Shown here: in pieces, positions 9,161 to 16,537 of the stretch
How the letters are laid out: every line of letters starts with the position of its first letter
Numbering within the stretch: position 1 is the stretch's first letter
DNA from: Pseudomonadota bacterium
GTDB taxonomy: Bacteria; Pseudomonadota; Alphaproteobacteria; Micropepsales; Micropepsaceae
DNA: 43,725 nt
Direction: 5' to 3'
Assembly (NCBI GenBank): GCA_021804785.1
Contig: JAJZGY010000014.1
Span: forward strand, 1-43,725
Translations under genes and position numbers: made by a program
The notes under the pieces: generated by a model
Seen by the model: only the letters and a program-made list of their open reading frames with translations
What the model was told of the DNA's origin: nothing
The model's database searches: none

Positions 9161-9176
9161 TCTACCGAGCAGTATG
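9161..9176 (-). promoter_or_regulatory. Operator-like inverted repeat before TonB receptor
   Basis: Read on the minus strand this is CATACT-GCTC-GGTAGA, an imperfect inverted repeat with a 4-nt centre. It begins 14 nt after a TTGACGC box. The mutase promoter has TATACC-CAGT-GGTACA at nearly the same offset from an identical TTGACGC. I infer binding of the block A TetR protein. Confidence 0.4.
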
Positions 9177-9197
9177 ATAAATTAGATTTTGCGTCAA
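9171..9197 (-). promoter_or_regulatory. Putative promoter of the TonB-receptor gene
   Basis: On the minus strand, TTGACG (9197-9192) is followed after 15 nt by CATACT (9176-9171). The spacing is a little short for a sigma70 promoter, but the region is AT-rich and lies about 55 nt upstream of the chosen ATG. The -10 overlaps the operator-like repeat. Confidence 0.4.
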
Positions 9198-9245
9198 GCG
9201 GGGATATGACGGGTTTAGGACAGTGACTGCTCGCTTCTAGCTGCT

Positions 9246-10859
9246 CTAGCTGCGGAATTGTTCTCGCCGCAGCCTTAAGCCGGCTACTTCGCGGTCCCAG
9301 GTATCTGTGGTTACGCCCTCACCACGTAGCACAGCCTTTTGAACCTTCGCAGAGGGCGTCTTGGGCAAGTCGTCAAGGATCCTGATGTAGCGAGGAACCA
9401 TGAAATAAGCCATTCGTTCTGCGAGAAATCCGATGAGCTCCGCCGGATCTATAATCTGACCCGGTACCGGTGCGATCACCGCCATCACCTCATCTTCCGA
9501 AAGATCACTTGGTACGCCAATAACAGCGGCTTCGCGCACGCTGGGATAGGCTACGATCTCAGCCTCTACTTCAAAGGACGAGATATTCTCTCCCCGGCGA
9601 CGGATGGTATCCTTGAGCCGATCGACGAAATAAAAGTATCCATCCTCGTCGCGGCGGAAGCCGTCACCGGTATGAAACCAGCCGTTGCGCCATGCCCGGG
9701 CTGTCGCCTCCGGGTTCTTGTGGTAACCGCTGTTCATAGCCCATGGCCTGTCCGTCCGCAGGATCATCTCACCGACTTGTCCGACTGGAACTTCGCACTC
9801 GTTTTCGTCAACGAGGCGTACCTCAACTCCCCTACGCGGCCGACCGCAGGTACCGCGCTTTGTCGGGTTGGGTTCCGATACAATCGGTGAGGAAATCTCT
9901 GTCATGTTGAATATGGTATAAACGTCAATACCAAAGCGTTCCGAAAACGGGGCGGCGTCGTCAGTTAATGGTACCATGAGTGCGAGGCGCACTTTATGAT
10001 CCCTGTCCGCTGCAGCCTGAGGACGCTTCATCAAGAATGTCGCCATGACCCCTAGCAGGAAAATGGCGGTGCACTTGGTTTGCTTGACAAAATCCCAGAA
10101 GGTGTCGGTAGAATAACTTTCCATCATGGCGATTGAGCCACCACGCGCAAACATCACAAATGGAAGTCCCATCCCACCAATGTGAAATAAAGGCATATTT
10201 ACGAGGAAGCGGTCTTCTGCGGTCACCATTGCCCAAGAGTCTGGGCCTGCGTTGGTGTAAAGATGCAGATAGGAAGACAGCACACCTTTTGAAGGGCCGG
10301 TTGTTCCGGAGGTGTAGATGATCGACTGTGTGTCCCATGGCTCAATAGGCCGATCCGGCTCGACCAACACACCCAGGGATCGTGCAAGTGTCTCAAACGC
10401 GCTGACTCGCAAGCCGGAAGGTACCGAACCTTCACCGACCAGTACCACGTGCTGAAGATTAGGCGCTTGAACATCAGCCAGGCGCTCTACCAGGGTGCCA
10501 TGCGCAACCAGAATGCTGGCGTCGGAATTGTTGAGGACGTGCTGGAGAATAGTGCCACGATAGGCTGTATTGAAGGGGACAAACACTGCCCCCAGATAGT
10601 TAATGGCAAATTGGATCAATAGTCCTTCCCTGCCATTCGGCAGCCATACAGCCACATGGTGGCCCCGCGCCACACCCAGCTGCTGCAATCCGGTTGCCAC
10701 CTTGATCACACGGTGGCGGAATTCAGAAAAGCTCCATTCCTCACCATCAGCGAAGACGACAAAGGTTTGCTCGGGCTTTTCACGCGCCCAGCGATCCATC
10801 AGATAGCGGGACACGCAAAGCTCGCGCGCCGGAACGCGCGGATCGCTGTGACCTGGCAT
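9246..10859 (-). CDS. AMP-forming acyl-CoA ligase (CaiC/FadD-like)
   Basis: This 537-residue member of the adenylate-forming ligase family has the phosphate-binding loop IIYTSGTTGPSKGV (~residues 185-198). The hinge region reads GWFHTGDGFRRDEDGYFYF and then RLKDTIRRRGENIS, and the C-terminal catalytic Lys is in PSAKVQKAVLR. It makes an acyl-AMP and then the CoA thioester. Its overall style recalls CaiC-type ligases for short or branched acids. In block A it most likely activates the carboxylic acid that the mutase then rearranges. It ends 130 nt before the TonB-receptor start and begins at an ATG with GGGGGAG just upstream. Confidence 0.88.
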   Translation of the reverse strand: MPGHSDPRVPARELCVSRYLMDRWAREKPEQTFVVFADGEEWSFSEFRHRVIKVATGLQQLGVARGHHVAVWLPNGREGLLIQFAINYLGAVFVPFNTAYRGTILQHVLNNSDASILVAHGTLVERLADVQAPNLQHVVLVGEGSVPSGLRVSAFETLARSLGVLVEPDRPIEPWDTQSIIYTSGTTGPSKGVLSSYLHLYTNAGPDSWAMVTAEDRFLVNMPLFHIGGMGLPFVMFARGGSIAMMESYSTDTFWDFVKQTKCTAIFLLGVMATFLMKRPQAAADRDHKVRLALMVPLTDDAAPFSERFGIDVYTIFNMTEISSPIVSEPNPTKRGTCGRPRRGVEVRLVDENECEVPVGQVGEMILRTDRPWAMNSGYHKNPEATARAWRNGWFHTGDGFRRDEDGYFYFVDRLKDTIRRRGENISSFEVEAEIVAYPSVREAAVIGVPSDLSEDEVMAVIAPVPGQIIDPAELIGFLAERMAYFMVPRYIRILDDLPKTPSAKVQKAVLRGEGVTTDTWDREVAGLRLRREQFRS

Positions 10860-10959
10860 TACTCCCCCGTTTCAATCGCAGGCCCTCCATTTTCTTACGG
10901 AGAGCGCTAAAATTCTACTGATGGGAATAATTTTGTGCAAGTCTTGGAGGGCCAGGATT

Positions 10960-11589
10960 TCAGCCCTTTTGTGGCTTGAACCTCACGATTCGCTCCACCG
11001 CATCCAATGCGTGGCGGATGACTTCACTGGGCGTGCGCTGCCCCTCGGGATTGTACCAAAGAGAAATCCAGCTAAGCAGTCCACCAATCCAGACTGCCGT
11101 CATCGCCGGGTCTGCGATGTCAAACTCCCCGGCCTTCTTTCCCTCTTCCAGGAGTTGCGCAACTTTTTGGTCAAAGCGATGACGCAGATCGCGGATTCGC
11201 CTTGCGTCAGCGGGCGCAAGGTTCTTCTCCTCGCGCTGGTAGACCACAATAAATTCCTGGTTTTCGATGATGATCCTGGCGGTTCGCTCGACGAGGAGCT
11301 TCATGCGTGCGGTCAGCGTACCCTTTGCTGCCAGGGCCTCCGCTTGAACGTCAAGCGCCAGGGTGATGCCGCGCTGACAGATCTCGGAAAGGATCTCGCC
11401 CTTGTTGCGGTAATAAGAATATATGAACGGTTTGGTAACATTCAAACGTTCACTGACTTGATCAAGCGTGGTGGTCGTATAGCCCTGATTGAAGAAAAGG
11501 TGGCACGCCTCCTCAAGGATGAGGCGACGCTTGTAGGCAGCGATTTCAACCTTCAGTTTTTTGGGCTTACGAATCGCGCGAACTGCCAA
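10960..11589 (-). CDS. TetR/AcrR-family transcriptional regulator of block A
   Basis: This 209-residue TetR protein has an N-terminal Lys/Arg-rich arm (RKPKKLKVE) and then a helix-turn-helix domain: RRLILEEACHLFFNQGY, TTTTLDQVSERLNVTKPFI and YSYYRNKGEIL (~residues 22-68). The C-terminal ligand domain has no recognisable specificity. The start is a TTG; an in-frame stop lies a few codons upstream and no ATG is available. It lies between the Fe-ADH and ligase genes on the same strand, so it is probably a local repressor released by a pathway CoA ester. The matching inverted repeats at the TonB-receptor and mutase promoters are its best candidate operators. Confidence 0.85.
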   Translation of the reverse strand: MAVRAIRKPKKLKVEIAAYKRRLILEEACHLFFNQGYTTTTLDQVSERLNVTKPFIYSYYRNKGEILSEICQRGITLALDVQAEALAAKGTLTARMKLLVERTARIIIENQEFIVVYQREEKNLAPADARRIRDLRHRFDQKVAQLLEEGKKAGEFDIADPAMTAVWIGGLLSWISLWYNPEGQRTPSEVIRHALDAVERIVRFKPQKG

Positions 11590-11657
11590 ACCAACCCCCC
11601 GAGCCTATGGACTCAGGGTACTTACCATGAATTGCGTCCGATGTTGTAAAATTGCGC

Positions 11658-12833
11658 TCAGCCCGCCGCGATCCGCAGGATTTCCATGACCTCCTCCGGA
11701 CCATTGACCGGGCGCGGATTGGTCCGCGCCCACAAATCTTCCATTGTGTAACGGGCGACCTTGTCGAACTGCGATTGATCCACATTCACGCTTTTCAGGG
11801 TCCGTGGCATGCCGAGGCTGCGAATGAACTTGTCTGCAGCGTCTGCAGCTGACGCGCCCGCCTTGCCAAGCCCTGCGGCAATGCGCTTTTGTCTCTCGCC
11901 ATTCACTGCCGCATTCCAGGCCAGTACATAAGGCGCCATTACGCAGGAGGTATAACCGTGGGGAACACCGCAGGTTCCACCCAATACGTGGCCAATGGCG
12001 TGGCTGGCTCCCATAGGTATTCCACCAATCACCGGGATCATCGACTGCCAGGCACCAATCTGGCACTTGAGGCGACCGTCAAGATCGGCCGGATTGGACT
12101 TCACCCGAGCGAGACCCTCCGACAGCAGACGCAAGGCGCTGTCTGCCATTCCATCCGCGAAATCATTGGACAAAAACGATCCCAAGGTCTCCATGGCATG
12201 ATCGAGAGAGCGCACACCCGTCGACATCCACAACCACTCCGGGGTGTGGACGGTAATTGCGGGGTCGAGAATAACTGAGATGGGTGCCATTAGCCGGTGC
12301 TCGTATCCCTGCTTCAACTGGATCCGCTCGTCGGTGGCGCCTGACAAGGTATTGAATTCGCCGCCCGACAAGGTGGTCGGAATGGCAATCATTCGAACAT
12401 CCGGGCCTTCATATTGAGGCCTTTGCAAAACGCCCTTTTCGTCGACATAAATGTGATAGGGCTCGAGATCTTCAGGTTTGCGTAGATTATGCTTGAGGCA
12501 CAGAAGCATGACGGCCGAAGCATCATTGACCGAGCCACCACCTACGGATACGACGAGGTCAGCCTTCACCTCGCGTGCATGTTCCGCCGCCCGAATAACG
12601 GCAGAACGCGGGGCATGAGGAGGCATGCCATCATGCGTTGCTGCATGACGCTTTCCAAGTGCCTTCTCGATACGGGCAATCTCGTCCGTATTCTTGTTCA
12701 GATTAGTGCTGACGTGGAGAAAGACGCGCTTTGCGTCCAAGCGATCGACCTCGGCAGCCAAGGCCTCAGCGGCCGGCCGACCCAGCGAAACGTTTTCCAT
12801 CGCTGTCCAGATGATCTGACTTTGTGCAACCAT
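11658..12833 (-). CDS. Iron-type alcohol dehydrogenase / maleylacetate reductase-like oxidoreductase
   Basis: This 391-residue group III dehydrogenase has the NAD-binding GGGSVNDA motif (~residues 97-104), PTTLSGGEFN, and a C-terminal helical domain with SHAIGHVLGGTCGVPHG. The segment STGVRSLDHAMETL resembles maleylacetate reductases: the metal-binding Asp of classical Fe-ADHs (Asp196 of FucO) aligns with Arg, while the His residues of the site remain. It could therefore be a metal-independent reductase of a keto acid or aldehyde instead of a true iron ADH. The start ATG has GGGAGGA 5 nt upstream. It is transcribed divergently from the mutase genes across a 142-nt shared promoter region and heads the minus-strand series of block A. 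Confidence 0.82.
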   Translation of the reverse strand: MVAQSQIIWTAMENVSLGRPAAEALAAEVDRLDAKRVFLHVSTNLNKNTDEIARIEKALGKRHAATHDGMPPHAPRSAVIRAAEHAREVKADLVVSVGGGSVNDASAVMLLCLKHNLRKPEDLEPYHIYVDEKGVLQRPQYEGPDVRMIAIPTTLSGGEFNTLSGATDERIQLKQGYEHRLMAPISVILDPAITVHTPEWLWMSTGVRSLDHAMETLGSFLSNDFADGMADSALRLLSEGLARVKSNPADLDGRLKCQIGAWQSMIPVIGGIPMGASHAIGHVLGGTCGVPHGYTSCVMAPYVLAWNAAVNGERQKRIAAGLGKAGASAADAADKFIRSLGMPRTLKSVNVDQSQFDKVARYTMEDLWARTNPRPVNGPEEVMEILRIAAG

Positions 12834-12873
12834 AGCATCCTCCCACTATCGCAAATCCGACAGGCAAACGGCC

Positions 12874-12901
12874 TTGACGCGGCTTGCATGTTATATATAC
12901 C
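12874..12901 (+). promoter_or_regulatory. Putative promoter of the acyl-CoA mutase genes
   Basis: TTGACG (12874-12879) is followed after 16 nt by TATACC (12896-12901), about 75 nt upstream of the mutase ATG. The -10 overlaps the inverted repeat at 12896-12911, as expected for repression by promoter occlusion. Confidence 0.5.
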
Positions 12902-12911
12902 CAGTGGTACA
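12896..12911. promoter_or_regulatory. Operator-like inverted repeat in the Fe-ADH/mutase divergent promoter
   Basis: TATACC-CAGT-GGTACA: the inner arms TACC/GGTA are perfectly inverted around a 4-nt centre. It lies in the 142-nt region between two divergent starts and overlaps the mutase -10. A similar element precedes the TonB-receptor gene. I infer binding of the TetR protein encoded at 10960-11589. Confidence 0.45.
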
Positions 12912-12975
12912 TTATTTATACGATCAGTCAACTTCCTTGCAGGCATGGTGCCAAGGAACCCCCCGGGAAAACCGC

Positions 12976-14607
12976 ATGACAGACACACCATCGCGAACCT
13001 GGAAGACAGCGTCCGGCATCCCCCTGAAATCCTCCTATTGCAGAGAGGACATCCCGCAATGGTACCTGCCTGAGATAAATAAGGCACCGGGCGAATTGCC
13101 CTATCAGCGTGGGGCATTTGCACAGGGCTACCGCTCGAAGCCCTGGCGCATATTCCAGCTTTCCGGTTTTGGTAAACCTGAAGACGAGAACGAACGGATC
13201 AAATTCCTTCTCGCGCATGGCGAAACCGGCTTCCTGATGGAACATGATCGCAACACCGCTGACCATATGTACAATGTGGACCACCCCGATGTACTTGCCC
13301 GACCACAGGATGTCGGACTTACCGGAGCGGTCATGCAAAGCATACGCGACATCGATATCTGCCTCTCCGACTTACCGATCTCAACAACATTCGGGCATGC
13401 AGGTGGAGCTGTAGTTCAGCACGCACCCTTTGCACTCGCAGGGTACTGGACGGTCGCTAAAAGGCGTGGACTCAGCCTCGAAACCCTGCCAGGTACCGGG
13501 CAAAGTGATTTTTTTCTGACCTATCATGGCTGCGTCCCCAAGCATCAGATCCCGACTGCAGCCGGGCTGCGCTTTAACGCCGACATCATCGAGTTCTGTT
13601 ACAAATATGTTAAACGCTGGGTGCCGGTATCGATTGCAGCCTATAATGGCGCGGATACCGGACTGAACGCCTATCAGGAACTCGGGGCGCTCTTTGCTAA
13701 CGCTGTCGAATATCTCGACGAAATCAAGCGCCGTGACTCGATGCCACTCGAGGCAGCCGCGAAGGCGTGCGGAGGCGTGAATTTTCGCCTGTCGATGGAT
13801 CTCTTCGAGGAAGCTTCCAAGATCCGCGCCGGTCGCAAAATGTGGGCGGACTTGCTGGAACGCCGATATGGCATAAGCGACGCCAAAGCGCGGCAGCTGC
13901 GCATTCACTGCGTCACGTCCGGTTCCAACATGACCTACCAGCAGCCGCTGAACAACATTGTACGCGGCACACTTATGGCACTTGCGGGGGTATTGTCTGG
14001 TATCCAGTCGCTTGGTATCTCGGGCTATGACGAAGCCCTCTCAATTCCCTCGGAACATGCACACCAGATGTCAGTGCGTATCCAGCAAATTCTTCAGCAC
14101 GAAACGAACGTCCCGGCGGTGGTTGATCCGCTGGGGGGCTCCTACTATATCGAGTCCTTAACGGCCGAGCTGATAGAACGCGCGTGGTCCTTCTTCGACG
14201 AGATCCAGTCTCGTGGTGGCTTTCTCGAAACGCTCAATACCGGCTGGTTACATCACTGCGCCCACGAAAATCAGCATGAGGATTTTCTTGCCCAGGAACG
14301 CAAGGAGCGCATTATTGTTGGCGTCAACGACTTCAGGGCAGATATCTCGCCGTTTGAGGTGGATGGCTTTGTGGGCGTAAACGATGCATTCGACGTCGCC
14401 ATGCAACGATTGAAGGATGTCCGGGCTACGCGCGCACAAAGGCCTGCCGCCCAGGCACTGCACAATCTGGAGCGAGTCTGCCGCAATTCGGAAAACATCA
14501 TGCCTGCAATGATGGATGCCCTGGATGCGGAGGTTACGCTGGGTGAAATCGGTGATGTGTGGCGCAGTGTGCTCGGGGACTGGGTTGCCCCCCAGATCAC
14601 GATTTAG
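12976..14607 (+). CDS. B12-dependent acyl-CoA mutase, large (substrate-binding) subunit, divergent subfamily
   Basis: This 543-residue TIM-barrel subunit of the methylmalonyl/isobutyryl/2-hydroxyisobutyryl-CoA mutase family catalyses radical 1,2-carbon-skeleton rearrangement with adenosylcobalamin bound by the separate small subunit. Family landmarks: PYQRGAF, FQLSGFG (~61-66), PGTGQSDFF (~172-180), GLRFNADI (~198-205), LFEEASKIRAGR, GYDEA and VDPLGGSYY. Key positions differ. Leu62 aligns with MCM Tyr89 (Phe in isobutyryl-, Ile in hydroxyisobutyryl-CoA mutase). Arg199 matches MCM Arg207. Tyr223 is kept but Asn224 replaces MCM His244. There is also an extra Gly/Ala/His-rich stretch at ~140-151. 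ATG 12976 is chosen over upstream in-frame codons because the family N-terminus begins here. The substrate is unknown; a branched or hydroxy/keto acyl-CoA is plausible. Confidence 0.88.
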   Translation: MTDTPSRTWKTASGIPLKSSYCREDIPQWYLPEINKAPGELPYQRGAFAQGYRSKPWRIFQLSGFGKPEDENERIKFLLAHGETGFLMEHDRNTADHMYNVDHPDVLARPQDVGLTGAVMQSIRDIDICLSDLPISTTFGHAGGAVVQHAPFALAGYWTVAKRRGLSLETLPGTGQSDFFLTYHGCVPKHQIPTAAGLRFNADIIEFCYKYVKRWVPVSIAAYNGADTGLNAYQELGALFANAVEYLDEIKRRDSMPLEAAAKACGGVNFRLSMDLFEEASKIRAGRKMWADLLERRYGISDAKARQLRIHCVTSGSNMTYQQPLNNIVRGTLMALAGVLSGIQSLGISGYDEALSIPSEHAHQMSVRIQQILQHETNVPAVVDPLGGSYYIESLTAELIERAWSFFDEIQSRGGFLETLNTGWLHHCAHENQHEDFLAQERKERIIVGVNDFRADISPFEVDGFVGVNDAFDVAMQRLKDVRATRAQRPAAQALHNLERVCRNSENIMPAMMDALDAEVTLGEIGDVWRSVLGDWVAPQITI

Positions 14608-14613
14608 GGTACC

Positions 14614-14619
14614 AGGAGG
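14614..14619 (+). promoter_or_regulatory. Strong Shine-Dalgarno that fixes the TTG start of the mutase small subunit
   Basis: AGGAGG lies 5 nt before TTG 14625. No ATG exists nearby, and the longer in-frame ORF would run back into the large-subunit gene, so this site decides the start. Confidence 0.75.
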
Positions 14620-14624
14620 TACGA

Positions 14625-15050
14625 TTGAAGAATTCTGCACGCATTCTTATCGCCAAGACAGGACTTGATGGTCATTGGCGCGGCGCCTCGTTGGTCGCCC
14701 GCGCCTTGCGCGAGGCAGGTTTCGACGTGGTGATGGCCGGTATGAGCAGCTGGGAAGAGATCGTCCAGGCTATTTCCGACAAGGAAGTCGACCTCTTGGG
14801 AATTTCGATCGGCGGACACATGGAGGTCGCCGAGCGTGCAATTGCAGAGGCCCGCAAAGTCCGCCCGGACCTGCCTGTGATGGTGGGGGGCGTGGTACCG
14901 CCATGGGCAAAGAAGAAACTCGAGGCACAGGGCGTCGAGGTTTACCCTCCAGGCTCCCAGATGAGCGAGATCACCGAAGGCGCACAGCGTCTGACCGGCT
15001 ATCGGGCCGAACCAATGCCAGGTTCGGACACCGGCCGGTCCCAGGCGTGA
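14625..15050 (+). CDS. B12-binding small subunit of acyl-CoA mutase
   Basis: This 141-residue cobalamin-binding Rossmann-like domain starts at TTG 14625 behind AGGAGG. The signature DxHxxG reads DGHWRG (residues 15-20), with His17 as the lower axial ligand of cobalt. The later segments LLGISIGGH and VMVGGVVPP match the SxL and GG motifs that hold the nucleotide tail. It forms the active heteromer with the large subunit encoded 17 nt upstream. The size and stand-alone nature match IcmB/HcmB-type subunits. No MeaB/IcmF-type GTPase chaperone is encoded in the window, which is unusual for mutase operons; it may be elsewhere in the genome. Confidence 0.92.
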   Translation: MKNSARILIAKTGLDGHWRGASLVARALREAGFDVVMAGMSSWEEIVQAISDKEVDLLGISIGGHMEVAERAIAEARKVRPDLPVMVGGVVPPWAKKKLEAQGVEVYPPGSQMSEITEGAQRLTGYRAEPMPGSDTGRSQA

Positions 15051-15444
15051 GTAGTGTTTGCATCGATCACGTGCATCAATGTGGCCGATGCACCCAAGAT
15101 GGTGGCGAGGGCCTTGCATGTATCATCCATCGCGGCACCAGCAGGTAACCGAGTAAGGCATTGATTTTATGGTGTAGGAGACCGTCAGATGCTCACTGCG
15201 CTCGGCCTGGTTCACTGCGCTAGGATCAGCCAAAATACCTGGTAAGCAGAGAATTTATTCCAGGGAAATCGGGAAATTTCCTCCGTTGTCAGGAAATTTG
15301 ACGGGCTGAATCAGGGAACTTGGCACATTGGGGACCCGCGTCAGCTTCGACGCCGCTCGTCGCAACCCGGTGGTCTCGGTCCCCGGTTCCTTCAGCCGCG
15401 TGGCCAGATCGTCCTGCCCCTACCCACTGCGCAAGCGAAGATAA
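15051..15444. other. Gene-free stretch with decayed sequence
   Basis: No gene is supported. Short repeats of GGGAAAT/GGAAATTT occur at about 15264-15300, including the palindrome GGAAATTTCC. The stretch leads into mobile-element debris. Confidence 0.35.
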
Positions 15445-15570
15445 GCAACGGCCATCGCCCTGTTCATGCGCCTGCCATCGGCCACGCCTGAGGCATTCGA
15501 CGGGCTACCTGATAAAGCCGGCGCCGGCGCCTGGGATACGCTAGCGGCAATGGTGGAGCAGGCCATCTGA
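15445..15570 (+). pseudogene. Coding-like remnant upstream of the integrase fragment, unidentified
   Basis: A frame opening after TAA 15442-15444 reads ATAIALFMRLPSATPEAF, then DGLPDKAGAGAW, then a helix ending AAMVEQAI and TGA 15568-15570. It overlaps the first codons of the integrase fragment the way small ORFs overlap integrase genes in integrative elements. The sequence looks like the C-terminal end of a small helical protein. I do not recognise the family, and the 5' part is missing. Confidence 0.3.
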
Positions 15571-15800
15571 AGGCGAGAATACGATTAACTCACGTCATTG
15601 ACGACGGGAATCGCCACGGCAACGTTCACCTCTATTTTCGACAGGAGGACAGCGCAAAAAATCACCTTACAGATATACCTGGTTCGGAGGCCTTCATGCA
15701 GGCTTATAACGGAGCACTCTCGAGTCGATACCACAAGCTTGCTCATAATCATCTGAGCGCAGTCCTGATCGCTTCCGCCGTCACCTATTTGTTCAATTGA
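15567..15800 (+). pseudogene. N-terminal fragment of a tyrosine-type site-specific integrase
   Basis: The frame from CTG 15567 reads KARIRLTHVIDD, then RHGNVHLYFR, then DIPGSEAFMQAYNGALSS. This resembles the start of the many phage/ICE tyrosine recombinases that begin ARIRLKYVN, a DRHGK..YFRR segment and a LPG..EFM.AYQAAL segment. Similarity ends near 15725; the remaining ~25 codons to TGA 15800 look unrelated. No catalytic domain (Arg..HxxR..Tyr) follows, because the TetR gene on the other strand begins its 3' end at 15809. The usual start codon is CTG here. It is a dead remnant that marks past insertion of an integrative element between blocks A and B. Confidence 0.55.
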
Positions 15801-15808
15801 GCAGGACC

Positions 15809-16459
15809 CTAGGCCGCCTGCAGCAGAGCAGCCGCCGTGTGCACGATATCCTGAAGTGTTTCTTGCGATTTCCAGGTCGGGTGACTATTGACCGGATCGG
15901 CTAGCATCAACTCGCGTTGCGCCAGCAGCGCGCCGATATAAGCGGCCATGAACAAGAAGCGTCGGTTCTGTTGCGCCCGCGTCAGATGCGATAGCATGCG
16001 GCGCAGATGGCCCAGGCAGCGCTGATAACCCTCGTTCCAGCGGCCCTCGAGTGTGCGATCGATGAGATCACTACTGAAGAGCGAAAGCTGATAAAGATAG
16101 CGATTGAAGAAGCTGCCATACTCTGTGTCTTCATCCGCGAACTGGGCGCAGGGAAGAACGATGGCCGCCACAGCGTCCTCGACGCCAACTGGCCCGCCCG
16201 CAGCCTCCAATGTAGCCAGGTAGCCATGCCGTCTAGCTTCAATCCGCTCAGCCCCGTCGATTAGGATCTCGCGGATCAGATTGTCCTTGGTAGTGAAATA
16301 ATAGGCTACCACCCCCAAGTTTCGCTGTCCGGCCGCCATGGCGATCTCGCGGACTGAGACATCATGCACACCGCGTTCTGCAAACAGGCGACGGGCGACC
16401 TGTTTGATCAGTAATTTTGACGATGTGTCGCGTTCGGCCGAGCGCTGATTGACAGGCAT
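15809..16459 (-). CDS. TetR/AcrR-family regulator of block B
   Basis: This 216-residue TetR protein has a DNA-binding domain at the N-terminus: LLIKQVARRLFAERG, then VSVREIAMAAGQRNLG and VAYYFTTKDNLIREIL (~residues 17-66). The YYF.TKDNL turn after the recognition helix is typical. The C-terminal half carries no assignable ligand signature. It is divergent from the block B operon, and a near-perfect inverted repeat lies in the 78-nt gap between the two start codons, so autorepression and repression of the operon are likely. The inducer would be a CoA thioester or free substrate of the pathway, by analogy with other TetR regulators of acyl-CoA degradation. Confidence 0.87.
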   Translation of the reverse strand: MPVNQRSAERDTSSKLLIKQVARRLFAERGVHDVSVREIAMAAGQRNLGVVAYYFTTKDNLIREILIDGAERIEARRHGYLATLEAAGGPVGVEDAVAAIVLPCAQFADEDTEYGSFFNRYLYQLSLFSSDLIDRTLEGRWNEGYQRCLGHLRRMLSHLTRAQQNRRFLFMAAYIGALLAQRELMLADPVNSHPTWKSQETLQDIVHTAAALLQAA

Positions 16460-16476
16460 GCAGAACTGGATATCAA
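16449..16476 (+). promoter_or_regulatory. Putative promoter of the block B operon
   Basis: TTGACA (16449-16454), 16-nt spacer, TATCAA (16471-16476). It overlaps the first codons of the divergent TetR gene and is followed at once by the inverted repeat at 16477-16492. The -10 match is weak. Confidence 0.35.
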
Positions 16477-16492
16477 TAAGTCGTTCGACTTA
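16477..16492. promoter_or_regulatory. Inverted-repeat operator between TetR and block B operon
   Basis: TAAGTCG-TT-CGACTTA has 7-nt perfect arms around a 2-nt centre. It is the only such palindrome in the short divergent region, exactly where a TetR dimer would block both promoters. Confidence 0.6.
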
Positions 16493-16537
16493 AAATACCC
16501 GGCCGCAAAAATATCCGTACGACAAGTGGGAGGGCTT

